Below are positions 11,128-24,700 of a DNA stretch of 64,000 nucleotides, in pieces (position 1 is the first letter of the stretch; each line of letters begins with the position of its first letter). This DNA comes from Lactarius indigo (lineage: Eukaryota; Basidiomycota; Agaricomycetes; Russulales; Russulaceae). The notes under the pieces are model-generated. The model had not been told where the DNA came from, made no database searches, and saw only the letters and a program-made list of their open reading frames with translations. The position numbers and the translations under genes are program-made. The stretch lies in the NCBI GenBank assembly GCA_025766275.1, contig JAFKAC010000001.1, positions 620,001 through 684,000 of the forward strand, read 5' to 3'.

Positions 11128-13663
11128 CTATGAATAGAAAGAAGTGGTGAAAGCAGCGGTGGCTGGCATCAAGGAAGGTGATTCTGACCGAGGCTGAGTG
11201 AAGTCTGATCGAGTCGCGTGGGGCTCTGAGGACAACTGAGTGCCGGTAGGGATCATAGTATCGAAGGTTACGGTAAGAGAAGGTGATGATGGAAAGTCTG
11301 ATGCGTCAGAAGAAGTCCGGAAGTCTGCGTTCCACTGGAGGGTAGGGGTAGAAGGGGGCGTCGTTCTAGCGGACGGGTCGGTGCTTTGTCGTGTTGCTCC
11401 AGCGGTAGCGGGATTCGGTGAAGTTGCGGAAATGCGGTGGCTTTCAACGTTTGTCCGATGGGCGGTATGCAACAAATCAGGAACAGATATATCGTTGTTA
11501 TCGGGAGGCGGCGCATTCGAGAGGTTTTCGTCCAGACGAAGTAGGGCAGGCCCATCTGAGGGACCGATATTGGGATTACTGGCAAGAGGAGCAGGGGGAA
11601 GAGCAGCGCTGTCATGCGGGATAGGGGGAGTAAAAGCGGTGAGGGTAGTGACGTCGTGAATATGAGGTGGTGAGTTCGGGAAACGGTCATGGATGCGGCA
11701 CAATGGGTACGCGTACTGGTGACGCAGGATCCTGTCCTGATCGCCAGTGGAGGCGGTAAAATCTGTAGGAGAAGCACTGGTACCATGATGTAAGCCGATG
11801 TAGACATTTCGAATCCGTCTGAGGATAAACCACGCGAGCAGTCCGTTGCTGCTCCGCGCTTCAAGAGCGATTTGATTCCAGACGGCACAAAAATCGTGTC
11901 GCAGTTCCGCAGACGTATCCTGTACCGTGAATTCCGAAACTGCTCCAAGAACATCCGACATCAACTCGGCGACCTGCGGCCTTGCCTGAGGTGAAGAACC
12001 CGCGAAGGCACTATGGACCTGACGAGTGATATAAATCAAGATGGCGAGTGACAAGCCGTTACCATGCGTCACGTGGCCACGAAGGTCAGATTCCGGGACG
12101 CCTAGTTGTTTGGAGGCGAGTGTAAACCAACGGTCATCGCGCTCTTGGACTCTTGCAAGAATAACGGAAACTATGGCCTGTACAAGTAAAACATCCCTTT
12201 GGTCCCTACCATCGCTCCAGCCTCTAACGAGATGGCCGAATTCGGTGGTTTGCAGTCCTCTATATTGGTCTCCGGACAAAATTCTGCGGAGGACCCACTC
12301 AAACGCTCCAGGAATGTCCGCGGGATCGATGGCCTTCGCACAGACAATAATACGCCCGTGTTTATCCGAGTCGGGAAGCAAATCGGATGAGAAAGTGCGG
12401 TCCAACAATCCGATCAACGCTTCAAAGAGCTTCAATTGCTGCTTGGGTGTGAGACCGGGCAGAGGATCGCGGACGACCTTCGAGCTGCGGAGGCTAGGTA
12501 GGCCTGCAAAGAAGCGCTCCAGTTCGTCGTCTTCCTCCAAGGAGTCAAATGTCCACATGAATGCGCGAGTGTCGATCTCCGATGGTAAATTTCGGGCGGT
12601 TTCTTCGGCTGTCTTCAGCATGCCTTGCGAGAGCAGTTTATGATACTTTTCCTCTAACTTCTTGAAGTATTGGCAGGTCGAAGACTGGGAATAAGAATCA
12701 GGTGGGGATGTGTACCACCGAAGAAACCGAAATATAAAGAATGGTGCACCATTGACAACGAACCATACCGGCAGCGAAAGCGGGGTATAGAATGGGGTGT
12801 CGTAACGAAAGATCGGTAGGAAGGTGATAAATCCGTATAGAGTCGTGCAAACGCCGACTAGAGATAATACCAGTTTGAAGATCGTTGGTTCGACATTCGA
12901 TAAGAACACGATGAGGCCGGCAAAGAAGAAGAACATGGAAACGTGTAGCAGCATGGGCAATGCATCAAATGCCCACGGAAGGTGAAACGTCTGGACCCCT
13001 TCCGCAAAGAATGCACGGATCCGCGCTCGCCTGTGTAGACTGTAATGTGGTTGAGTGGCCCTAAGATACCTTCGTGCCCATTGTTGCAGCAAAGACGCGA
13101 GCAGAGCACATATAAAACTGATGATCAAACTCAGGAACCAGAATGAATTGACCAAGATAGCATATTTCGGTGGAGAGAATGGAGTTGGAGAGAATGGGGG
13201 TGAACAATGAGTAATGGTAACATTCGTTCGGCTTGGGTCAGCAAGAAGTTGATAGATATTTGAGAGGTGACAGTCGGTGTTAGCCTGTGGGTCTGGTCGA
13301 ACGTCTTGAATCGACATCCCAATCAGTGTTGTGACGGTGGAAGAGAATAAACCGGTCTATGATTATTGAGTTGGAGGTTGGGGCTAGGCACGGCATGAAA
13401 GATAGACACCTACGAAGATGAGGATCCTGTCAGCATCAGCTTTCCAGCCCTCTGCCATCTTCTTGTCTGCTTCGCCCGCCATTTCCCAATACATTGAGAA
13501 AATATGCCCAAAGCCATCATCAAAGTTCGGTTCTCCGTGATTCGGAACAAACCAGGGTGGGTACTCATGGTCACCTGTCGCGGTGAAGGCGGCGGAGGCA
13601 TGTGAGAACGATAAACATAGGATGGAGTGGGTGTAATATACCTGGTTGAGTCTGTCGGTACAT
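11128..13663 (-). CDS. DUF6535 membrane protein, copy B
   Basis: Three exons: 13663-13642, 13574-13414, 13356-11128; 2412 nt, 803 aa. Exon 2 holds the DUF6535 start (GHIFSMYWEMAGEADKKMAE, then W-K-A-D-A). Exon 3 begins TGLFSSTVTTLI and has hydrophobic segments around YAILVNSFWFLSLIISFICA, MLLHVSMFFFFAGLIVFL, LVLSLVGVCTTLYGF and LPVWFVVNGAPFFIF. A soluble helical middle region and a Ser/Thr/Pro-rich tail of roughly 200 residues follow. It is about 80% alike by eye to copies C and D through the membrane and middle regions but differs in the tail. The short first exon (MYRQTQP) is shared in type with copy D. The function is unknown; location in a membrane is inferred from the hydrophobic segments. 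Confidence 0.86.
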
Positions 13664-14089
13664 GAAGACTACGTTGGAGGCGAGATAAAGAGTAAAGTGG
13701 GGTTGTTATGGAAGGTGTCAAAGTGACCGCACCGTGCGACCGCAGCTCCCAAGACGACTAACGCTCACTGGTCACTCGCCATGTGATGAGGCCGATGAGG
13801 CGACAGCCCTGTTGGTATAGTAATATGTGTATGCGTGCATTGAGTTGGGCCACTGTTGTGCCAGTCGACGGTGGTAGTCCGATAGTTGGGTCAAGAGTCG
13901 GGTCGAGTCTTTACCCGACTGCCAGTACTCTGACGACTCTTCGCTAATGTCACGTGTACTCAATACAACAATCGTATCTGGATGTCGTGAGGAAACAATA
14001 CCATATATAGATAGGCGCCTGACTCAGCAGACTCGGAGCGAACTATAGTAATCTAGCTTGGCGACTAGCCTTGATCCCCGACTGGCACA

Positions 14090-14490
14090 ACACTGGATGC
14101 GGAGGACATGGATCAGTCTCACACGTGAGACGGGCTCTCGTTGTTGGCCTGCAGTCTATAGCTTTGGCTACACATGCGGGCGCGGGCGTTCGCCATGCCC
14201 ACCCACGCACCAGAAAGTCTGCATATCCAAATTCATGGCAACGGCGTAAGTACGTATATTGTGGGCGAGATAGCGCACTGGCTACAGTTTCCCTCCTTAT
14301 ATATCATTCTGTCCCTGCATGCACTTATTCTGTTTTCTTTTTGATATTGGCACAATGTATTGCAATCGTACTATCATGATTCTGTCCGTAGAAGAAGCAC
14401 CCTCCTCACTCACTTCATCATTTGTTGTCACACACCACCACTCAACTCGTGTCATGCCGCTGAGGTCGCGATGACCGTTGGTTTAATGAA
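14090..14490 (+). repeat. Diverged dispersed repeat, copy 2
   Basis: Partner of 3880-4320 (see there). It sits about 430 bp upstream of the start of DUF6535 copy B and may include its distal promoter. Similarity is patchy with small gaps. Confidence 0.5.
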
Positions 14491-14499
14491 GAATATATC

Positions 14500-15150
14500 A
14501 GCTTGAGGGATATAAATGTGCAAACGAAGAGTATTGAGCTGGGAGAAAGGGCCTCAGAAGGGGCCTCACACGCTCCCCCTCTATCCATCCAGGCGTTGAG
14601 AAACTACAAAGGAAATCCATGCGTATTGCATTGCATGATATCATACTGGCCGTACGAAAGATGATCTTGTGCGTGCTCAGTATCTAGAATGGGCTGAGAA
14701 AGGGCCGCGACAACAAGAAGCGGCAGTGCGACGACGACTATTTCAGTAACCGGTAGTAACTATGGCACTTGTAGGGGATCGTACAGGGCAACACTCGTAT
14801 TTGCGAGATTTACTAGCAAAACACAGGCTGATGGAACACTTGAAATTGATACCGCTACCATTGTACATGTATCAAGAAGGGAAAAACGATGCTCACTGAG
14901 GCTTCAAGGAACAGCGTCAGGGGCCGGGACTCAGACACTTTTCTTAGCTGCTCACAGATTCAGATCCAAATGCAGTCAAACTTGATTCAATACAGAGATT
15001 TCGCCACTGAGACGCTTCACGATGGGGCGAACTCACATGGCTACGCTACTCGTATCACATTTTTCGTAATTTGCAACACATGTTTCAAGTATGAAGACAA
15101 ATACACTAGACAGTCGTAATATCTGGGGCCCAACGAGAATACGTACTCTA
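14500..15150. other. Spacer between DUF6535 copies C and B
   Basis: No gene seen. Part of it (about 14640-15130) resembles the downstream flanks of copies B and D (for example a TTGTAGGGG...CACTCGT..TTGCG.GATTTACT block near 11010 and 14775), so the duplicated unit includes the 3' flank of the gene. Confidence 0.45.
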
Positions 15151-17767
15151 TCACACCATTCTAAGGGGTGCATCATAACTGCCGTGCGAAGGGTGAGGGT
15201 GATGGTTTCCCTGTTGCTCGGCGTCCACTAGTGAGACTCGTGACAGATACCCGATTGGGGCTCCTGTAGTCGATGGCAGCGACGGCGATTGAGGTGGATA
15301 GTCCGGGGAAGCAGTACCGTTTTCGTTCGTGCTATTCGCTCTCTCAGTAGTATCATATTGACCCGGAGCAATGCTCGGCCATAGAAGGACAGATGCTGGA
15401 ATCGAGGGATGAGACCCCGGAAGATATGCGTGGTTCTGCCGAGTTGTGGAAGGGTCTGAGGACAGATACGGACTTGTAGGGGGTATGTCATCGGGGACCG
15501 TAAGTGGAGGCGAAGATGGAATGTCTGGTACATCGGAAGAAAGGCGAGGGTCTACATCGTGCCGGGGAACGGCTTCACGGAGTGTGGAGGCCGAAGCAAG
15601 TGGAGGAGTAGATGTCTGAGTTTCAATGAAGGAATAGGTGTCCACCGCGGGATCCGGCGAAATGCTCTCCATTATTGTGGAGTGGAGGGTTATTGAGGAA
15701 GAGACGTCGTGGGTATGAGGTGTCGAGTTCGGATCACGATCATGGATACGGCACAACGGGTACGCGTGCTGGTGACGCAGGATCCCATCCTGATCGCTAG
15801 TGGAAGCGGTAAAATCAGTAGGAGAAGCACGGGTGCCATGATGTAAGCCAATGTAGACATTTCGAATCCGTCTGAGGATAAACCACGCGAGCAGTCCGTT
15901 GCTGCTCCGCGCTTCAAGAGCGATTTGATTCCAGAGGGCACAAAAATCGTGTTGCAGCTCCGCAGACGTATTCCGTACCGTGAATTTCGAAACTTCTCCA
16001 AGAACGTCCGATAATAACTCCTTGTTTTTTTTGAACCATTCCGATAACTGTTCGGTGACCTGTGACCTTGCCTGCGGCGCAAGACCACTGAAGGCGCTAT
16101 GGACCCGACGAGTGATATGAATTAAGACGGTCAGTGACAGGCTGTCATTATGTGTCAGGTAGCCACGAAGGTGAGATTCCGGGACGCGTAGTTGTTTGGA
16201 GGCGAGTGTGAACCAACGGTCATCGCGCCGCTGCACTCTTGCGAGAATGACAGAAACTATGGCTTGTACGAGAAAAACAACCCTTTGGTCCTTGCTATCA
16301 CCCCAACCACTCACAAAATGCCCGAATTCGGTGGTGTGCAGTCCTCTATACTGGTCTCCGGACAAAATTCCGCGGAGGACGCACTCCGACGCTTCGAAAA
16401 TGTCCGCGGAATCGATGGCCTTTGCACAGACGATGGCGCGTCGATGTTTGACCGACTCGGGAAGCAGATCGGATGAGAAGGTGCGGCCTAACAATCCAAA
16501 TAACTCTTCAAAGAGCTTCAATTTTTGCTTGGGTGTAAGACCGGGCAGAGGATCGCCGACAACCTTCGAGCTGCGGAAGCTAGGCAGGTCTGCAAAGAAG
16601 CGCTCCAGTTCGTCGTCTTCATCCAATGAGTCAAATGTCCACATGAATGCGCGAGTGTCGATCTCCGATGGTAAATTTCGGGCGGTTTCTTCGGCGGTCT
16701 TCGGCATGCCTTGCGACAGTGGAGTATAGTACTTTTCCTCCGACCGCTTGAAGTATCGGTGGGCCGAAGACTGTGAATGAGAATAAGGCGAGAATGTGTA
16801 CCACCGAAGAAACTGAAATATGATAAACGGTGCTCCATTGACAATGAACCAGGCTGGCAATGATAGTGGGGTATAGAATGGGGTGTCATGACGAAAGATC
16901 GGCATGAGCGTGAACCATCCATATCCGGCTATGCCGACGATGGACCATGAAAGTACCACGTGGAAAATCATGAGGTTGACGTTGCACAGGTATACAACGA
17001 GGCCGGCAAAAAAGAAAATTAAGGACAGGTGCAACAGCGTGGGTAATGCTTCAACCACCAACTGAACGTGGCGCCTCTCAACTCCTTCGGCAAAGAACGC
17101 ACGGATCCGTGCTTTCTTGGGTGGGGCGTAATGTGGCTGAGTGACCCTGATGTACCTTCGTGCCCATTGCTGCAACAAGGTTGCGAGCAGGGCACAGGTC
17201 AGACTGATGACCAAGCTCAAGAACCAAAGCGCATTGACCCAGAGAGCATACGTCGGTGGAGAGAATGCGGGTGGAGAAAGAGGGAGAGAAATATCGGATC
17301 GATTCAGGTCGGCCACGACCTGATAGATATTTGCGAGGTAGAAGACAGACACATCTTGTGAGTTTGGTTGAATGTCCTGAATCGAAAACGAGATCAATGT
17401 GGCAACAGCCGCAGAGAATAGACCGGTCTAGTCTAGTTGAGTTGGGATTAGGCGTGATATTAGATGGTGGTCACTCACAAATAAGAGGATCCCATCGGCA
17501 TCTGCTTTCCAGCCTTCAGCCATCTTCCTGTCTTCTTCTGCCGCCCTCTCAAGATACATCGAAAATATAGGTATGGAGCCATCAACAAAGTTCGATTCTC
17601 CTAGTGGCGCTTGGTTCGAGACAGGGTGGGGCAGGCGCTCATGGTCACCTGTCGACGCAGTAGTAGCACGTGAGAACGGTGAAGATAGGGCACAGTAAGA
17701 GTATCATACCTGTGATTCCCGCTGAGGGCCCGGGTGTGCTCATAGCTGGTTGATGGAATCGGGACAT
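15151..17767 (-). CDS. DUF6535 membrane protein, copy C
   Basis: Three exons: 17767-17710, 17648-17479, 17427-15151; 2505 nt, 834 aa, the longest complete copy. Exon 2 carries IFSMYLERAAEEDRKMAEGW, the DUF6535 signature; exon 3 opens TGLFSAAVATLI and has at least four hydrophobic segments in its first 200 codons. The middle region shares TRAFMWTFDSLDEDDELERF and LLAWFILRRIRNVYIGLHHG with B and D. The tail is low complexity, rich in Pro, Ser and Thr, and ends in a His-rich stretch (GNHHPHPSHGSYD). A short insertion (EWFKKNKE) near codon 500 is absent from B and D. No stop or frameshift was seen, so this is the best reference copy. Confidence 0.87.
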
Positions 17768-18810
17768 TGAAGGCTATCTTGTGGGCGAGGTATGAGAGGA
17801 AAGTGGGGCGGTTGGCAAAGTTATTGTAAAAGGCATTGAGGGTGACCGCACCCACGTTGCTCGTCACAGTGACAGGCAGGCAGCTTCTGAGACTATAATA
17901 AGTTAGGATTGCAGGTGCTATTGACACAGCCTGAGGTAGCCATGAGGCAAGGTGGTTGCTGGCACGTCTTGTAGTATAACAGCTTTCAATCTGCGTATAC
18001 TGTAGATGTTTGTAATTTCGCACCTTCCCGCGGCGATGTTCTATTACAGTAGCTCCGCTCCGACAAAACGGAAATGAAAAACTTGCGTCCTATAATTTCC
18101 GTTCCCACCACGTGACCCATAGCACCGCCCCCATTTGCACCCGTTTGCACGATTCCACCAACCCCTGTCACTGCAAGCGGTGCGAGTCGATGCGCGAGGT
18201 ATCGCATACTAGTAGGCCCTCCCCCTTTGCGCACGGGCACATTCGCACATCTTATGTACCCTTTTGTGCCTTCTTTCACAGTATGCACTTGTAGCGCTCA
18301 TTAAAACGGAAGAACACCGACCGCCACACAAATAATGGCGCAGCAAACTCAAGGTAGACGCTGCGTACGTCACTAGCCACTACAACGGCACGGCGCCTAG
18401 GGGCACTCTTCCAAGGCGTGTCGCACCCCGCGTGTGAGACGCGCAGATCGTATAGGCAGAGTCTCGACCCGTCCGTCGCTTCGGTATATAGGCGGCGTAT
18501 GCCGAACGGGACGAGAGGCTTGAAGACTTCTCTAGCTGTTGTACATGTAGAGGCTGTGCATGCGGTTGAACACAAAATCGACACCACTATTACTATACAT
18601 ATCCCAAGAATGATCAAGGAGCGCAAAGTAATAGTACCAAACCACACTGCTCGCGATAGGGGGGAGTTCGCACGTATACGCTACTCGCGTTACAGTATCA
18701 TACTTTTCGCGTTGTAAATATAAAGATAAATATGCCGGACGGTCTGGAGAAATAGGGTCAAATAATATCACAATCGTAATATCAAGGGTTCAACGAGAAT
18801 ACATACTATA
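17768..18810. other. Spacer between DUF6535 copies D and C
   Basis: No gene seen. Short frames on both strands carry no recognisable domain. The right half resembles the 3' flank of copy C (ACGCTACTCG...TTTTCG..TTG block near 15045 and 18690). Confidence 0.5.
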
Positions 18811-18993
18811 TCATACATCCATCTTGTTGGGGGATGCGTCACAGCTGTCATGCGATTGGTGAGGATGATGGTCTCCTGTTTGCTCGCCGTCTAGTGAGCG
18901 CCGTGACGGACCCCCGACGGCGGTGCCTGAAGTCGATGGCGCCGGCGATTCCGGTGGATAGTCCGGGGCGGCCTTTCCGTTTGCAGGGTCCAG
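18811..18993 (-). pseudogene. Lost C-terminal tail of DUF6535 copy D
   Basis: Directly downstream of the TAG at 18994-18996 the same frame stays open for about 60 codons to a TGA at 18811. Its codons match the tail of copy C (APDYPPESPAPST against SPDYPPQSPSLPST; GDHHPHQSHDSCDA against GNHHPHPSHGSYDA). This is therefore former coding sequence cut off by one nonsense change. Confidence 0.75.
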
Positions 18994-21391
18994 CTAAAGG
19001 GAGGCACGACGGTCATTTCTTTGCGCAAAGCAACGTTCTGCGTTACTCACTCTCTTGACAGCAACGTCTTGATCCGGAGAAGAGTCGGGCCATGGAGGAC
19101 ATGTAGCGGGAGGGACAGGAGCTGGCGTTGAGGAATGAGATTCTGGTAAAGATGCGTTGTCGGGCCGAGGCGTGGGAGAGTCTGAGGACAGCTGCGGGCT
19201 TGTAGGGGACGTGTTGTCGAGAACCGGAAGGGGGAAAGGCGGAGGTGGAACGTCTGGCGCATCGGAAGAAATGGAGGGGTCCGCATCGTGCCGCCGGGAA
19301 ACGGTACCACGGAGTGTGGAGGTTGATGCAGGCGGAGGGGCGGGTATCGGGGTTTCAATGAAGGAATGGTCAACGGAGTGTATTGTCGGGAAAGAGGCGT
19401 CGTGGGTGTGAGGTGTCATTGGTAGGTTCGGATTACGATCATGGATACGGCACAAAGGGTATGCGGACGGGTGACGCAGAATCCTGTCCTGGTCACTGGT
19501 TGCGGCGGAAAAATCTGTAGGGGAAGCGCGGGTACCATGATGTAAGTCGATGTAGACGTTTCGAATCCGTCTGAGGATAAACCACGCAAGGAGTCCGTTT
19601 CTGCTCTTCGCTTGGAGAGCGATTTGATTCCAGAGGGCACAAAAATCGTGTTGCTGTTCCGCAGACGTTTTCTGTACCGTGAATTCCGAAACTGCTCCAA
19701 GAACGTCCGATAACTCGGTGACCTGTAACCTTGCCTGCGGTGCAAGATCACAGAAAGTGGCATGGACCTGACGAGTGATATGAATCAAGACGGCAAGTGA
19801 CAAGTTATCACCGCGTGTCGCGTAGTCATGAAGGTTAGATTCCGGGACGCCTAGTTGTTTGGAGGCGAGTGTAAACCAGCGGCCATCGCGAGCTTGCACT
19901 CTTGCGAGAATAACGGAAATGATGGCCTGTACAAACAAAACGTCCCTTTGGTCCCTGCTACCTCCCCAGCCACTAATGAGATGCCCGAATTCGGTGGTTT
20001 GCAGTCCTCTATCCTGGTCTTTGGGCAAAATTCTCTGGAGGACCCACTCAAGCGCTTTGGGAATATCCGCGGGACCGATGGCCTTTGCGCAGACGATGGC
20101 GCGCCGGTGTTTGTCCGAGTCGGGAAGCAAATCGGATGAGAAAGTGCGGTCCAATAATCCGATCAGTGCTTCAAAGAGCCTCAACTGTTGTTCGTGCCTG
20201 AGAGCGGGGAGAGGGTCGCCGACGATCTTCGAGCTACGGAAGCCAGGCAAGTTCGCAAAGAAGCGTTCCAGTTCTTTGTCTTCGTCCAAGGATTCAAAGG
20301 TCCGCATAAATGCGCGAGTGTCGATCTTCGATGGTAAATTCCAGGCGGTTTCTTCGGCCGTCTTCAGCATGCCTTGCGAGAGTAGTTTATGATACCTTTC
20401 TTCCAGACGCTTGAAGTATTGGCAGGTCGAAGACTGTGAGTAAGGCGAGAAGGTATACCATCGAAGAAACCGAAATACGATGAATGGAACTCCATTGACA
20501 ACAAGCCACGCCGGAAACGAAAGCGGGGTATAAAATGGGCTGTCATGACGAAATATCGGCATGAACGTGAGACATCCGTATCCGGCTATGCCAACTACGA
20601 CCCATGACAGCACCACATTGAATATCATGAGATTCACGTTGCACAGGTACACAACGAGGCCAACGAAGAAGAAGAACAAGGAAAGGTGCAGTAGCGTGGG
20701 CAATGCTTCAACCACCAGCCGGAAGTGAAGTTTGTCGATTCCTTCGGCAAAGAACGCACGGATCCGCGCTTTCCTGTGTGGAGCGTAACGTGGCTGAGTG
20801 ACCCTGATGTACCTTCGTGCCCACTGCCGTAGCAAGGTCGCGAGCAGGGCACATGTTAGACTGATGACCAAGCTCAAGAACCAAAGCGCATTGACCCAGA
20901 GAGCATACGTCGGTGGGGAGAATGCGGGTGGAGAAAGAGGGAGGGAAATATCGGATCGATTCGGGTCGGCCATGGACTGATAGATATTTGCGAGGTAGAA
21001 AACGGAGGTGTCCTGCGAGTTTGGTCGGATGTCCTGAATCGAAAACGAGATCAATGTGGCAACAGCCGCAGAGAATAGACCAGTCTATGCTAGTTGAGTG
21101 AAGCGTGTCATTGGAAGATAGACACTCACGAATAAGAGGATCCCATCGGCATCTGCTTTCCAGCTCTCGGCCATCTTGTTGTCTTCTTCTGCCGCCGTCT
21201 CTAAATACATTGAGAAGATGGGCATGGAACCATCGTCAAAGCTTGGTTCTTGGTTCGGAACAAACCGGGGTGGGTACTCATGGCCACCTGTGGGCGCGAT
21301 GGTGGCATATGAGGACGGTAGAGATGGAGAGGAGTGGGAGCAATGCACCTGTACTTGATGTACTCATGGCCGGATGAGGGGGTCGGTACAT
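18994..21391 (-). CDS. DUF6535 membrane protein, copy D (tail-truncated)
   Basis: Three exons: 21391-21349, 21287-21130, 21084-18994; 2292 nt, 763 aa. It has the same architecture as copy C: IFSMYLETAAEEDNKMAESW in exon 2, TGLFSAAVATLI at the start of exon 3, hydrophobic segments (LWVNALWFLSLVISLTCALL, LLHLSLFFFFVGLVVYLCN, VVLSWVVVGIAGYGCLTF), then the conserved helical middle and a Pro/Ser tail. The protein ends at a TAG; the homologous tail continues in frame behind it (18811-18993). The membrane and middle domains are intact, so it may still be functional. Confidence 0.86.
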
Positions 21392-21734
21392 GAAAGGTTA
21401 TGTCGTGGGTGAAATACAGAGAGTAGGGTGGGGTGTTGTGGAAGACGTCGTGAGTGATTGACCCACGTTGCTTGTGGCAGGCTGGCAGCTCCCAAGCCCA
21501 TAATAGGATCGATCGAACCGCAAGCGCCCACTGGTACCAGCCACAAAGGTGGCCATGAGATAATGCGACTGCACCGGTTCCGAGTCCTCGTACCGCAGTA
21601 TGTCCTTTACAGTATTGCTTTGTGGCGGAAACAAAGGTGGATCTAATCGGACCGAGACCGGCCACCGGCCGGTGACCGCTCCCCTCATCGGGATCGGGAA
21701 ACCTCGATGGCCTCAATCGCTATCATTCAAGCAT

Positions 21735-24700
21735 ATATGCTCTCCGTACCGGAAAGGTCAAGAGAAATGTATTACTCTTCGAGCCTACAAAAAAGATGGG
21801 ATTCATAGATTCGTATTGTTGTGTGTTCGTCATGCATCATGTGTCGCGGCTTCCTTTGTTTTTGGTCACAGTTTACTCCGTGCTCCCCTACTCATGTTCG
21901 CGCCCGTATCCCTTTGTCTCTGTTCTCCAATCATTGCCACTCGTCGTCCACCGTACCTACACTTGAACTTCCTCTACCTTTCCCCCTTACTTCCTTTATC
22001 TAAGCTTCGCCCTGGTCCACCCTTGATTGCCGCCGGCGCCGGTAGCAGTCAGACAACAAGTCTTCCTGATCGGTTTACCCTCACGCATTAACCTCGTGCA
22101 ATGTTCTCTACTAACAACCCCATACTCGGCTAGGGCTACCGGATGTCCCCATGACTTAACCCCACACAGAAGGCGTCCTGGCTCCGCCACTCTCCATGGG
22201 GTTAGCCGCAACGAAGGCGCAGGTGGCGGCTGCTATGGGGGCTCGCGGGTTTGGTGGTGATAGATACAGGGGCGGCCGCGAGTGAGTTGGTAGCCGGGCT
22301 TGTGCATCATGTCCCACCGCTGGATAATCTAGACGTATGTTCGTGGGGACAGCAAAGTGAGTGAATCAAACGACAATCTTGCGCTGCTTCTCTTTTAGGA
22401 CTCCTGGGAGGCTTATGATTGTATGCGACTGTTGGCCGTGTTGCATGTACCGGTTCGATCGCACATCTGACTTACTATCTGTGGAGTAACCGGATCATCC
22501 CTTGGGGTTATTTTCCACGAACCTTTCCCACCTTTGTCGTCACTACGTCCAGGTACCTGTGCTTGTCTGGGAATAGGCAGCGTTTAGCTTTCGTCAGCAC
22601 CTTCCAAAAGCACCATAATCACCCCATATAAGAATATTGAATGCCTTGGCCTACCTCACGAAGTCACCTACTTGAGAGACCCAGCTGAGGGAGTTGGCAC
22701 CAGTACTGCAAGAGCCTCGAACTCAACGATGTAACCGATTTTGATTTATACACGCCCCGAATCCTTGGACGCTGAAAATATGACGAAGACGCGGTGGGTC
22801 GAGGTCTTCATCGGTTTGCCATTTTTCTTTTATTTTGTATTTGCGTTTATATAGTCACAGTGCACAGGGGAAGATCGCCAGAGCATGCTTGGACGAATAC
22901 TTGGTAGGTAAGAAGGGTGACGATGGCCTCCATGCCGCGGCAACTTATAATTAAAAGGCATAATTAAGCGGGCCAATATACTAAGCCGAGCTCTCGCAAG
23001 CAACTCGTGCCAAAAAAGGGAGACAAACAAAAGGCCCTACTGTAATTACTCCACGTCCTTCGGCAGTCGCGACCCCACGCGCAGTTGGTCGTTGAGACCA
23101 AGCCGGACGTAAAGCTTGAAGCCTAAAACACTGCAGTAAAGGATATTGTTTCAGGTTGGACTGGTGGTCGTCCGTATACACTTATGAAGGGGATGTTGAC
23201 TCATTATACAGGGAGGTGCGGTAGGACAGCAATCATGCGAAGGAGATCACATGTTCGATATCGGCCCGGATTGTACTTCCGAGTTCCGGGCCCTGCTTAG
23301 AGTCGACAACTCCCACTGACGATCTCAGCAATGATCGATACTGTACTGGGGAAGCCGGGGAGATGATTGAATATTATTGGCTAAGGGAAATAAAGTTCTT
23401 TAGGCTGATGTTCTCCACCGCTTGCACATTCCCCCTCTGGCCCTTGTGCACGCGTGTCTCAACGGGCGCTATCAACGGCTGGATCCGAGATTAGGTCTAA
23501 TGAGGTCTCGGCAACTGAGCCCCTTATGCCCACCTATCAATATACATTCAAGCCCGCAGCAGATTTCCTCCCTCGTCCGTCATGCTTTTAGCTGTCTTGA
23601 ACTCGTTTAGCCTACTGCACCAAACACTCGACCGTATGTCCCTACTCGACACTGGTGTATTTGTGCTCTTCACTAGTTTCGTAGGTCACTGATTCACTCT
23701 TCTCACCCTCTAAGGCACCTGATTAGGACCCAGACCTCCTATCAATGTTTTCACCACCTGGAACCTCGGTCCAAGATGCCTCTTATCGGCCTCCTCTTCG
23801 TTGTACCTGCACTCCTCGCTATACCAATTTCCTACCACGTTCCTTGGCCCTCCGCTGCCGTCATCCTAGGGTTTCTAGCTCATGGAAGCGCTGTTATATC
23901 CTTCGCGCTAATCTACCGTCTGTCGCCCTTTCACCCACTCGCAAAGTACCCTGGGCCAACAATTGCTAAAACCTCCAAGTTATGGGCCGCATATCTCTGC
24001 GCCAAGGGCGATATGCATAGGTACTACAAGGGCCTACACGACCGTTATGGGGATGTCGTGAGAGTAGGTCGGTGCCAATATCATGCACCTCCCTGTATGT
24101 CTGGTCGCTCAGCCTGTCTTGTAGGGCCAAATGAACTCTCAATTCGAGATTCTTCGCTCATACACCCGATACTTGGGCAAGGCGGACTGCCCAAGGGTCC
24201 ACGTGCGTATGTGGCACCTCGACTGTTACCCATTTAAAACCTATAGTAATCAGGGTGGGAGGGTCGGGCGGGGCCGCCGGCGCTAAATGCGCAACGTGAT
24301 CCGATATTGCATATGCATCAACGCAAGCCGTGGAATCGCGCCTTCTCGTCGGTGGCCATGAAAGAATATGAAATTATCGTGGCGAAGCGGGTCAGACAGC
24401 TTGTTGGCTGTCTGGATGATATGGTCCAGAGATCGGACCAGGAGGCGGACACTGTGATGGATATTAATCGGTGGTTGAGATATTTTACGTGAGCTTCAGC
24501 TTGCATGGGTTCGACCTCTCTCCGACGATGCGTTATCACAGGACAGATTTCATGGGCGACATGGCGTCTGTCTCATAATAGGTTATCTCCGAGATCGGAC
24601 GCTGATTCGCTCCTCAGTTTTGGCGGTGGCTTCGAAATGATGGACGCTGGAAGAGACATCGATGGTCTTTGGACCATCCTTGAATCTGGAATTTGGTAAG

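Noticed and set aside
11240..12643. Plus-strand frames over DUF6535 copies (also at 16196-16729 and 19859-20392)
   Set aside because: They recur because the minus-strand genes are paralogous; they are antisense shadows of well-supported exons.
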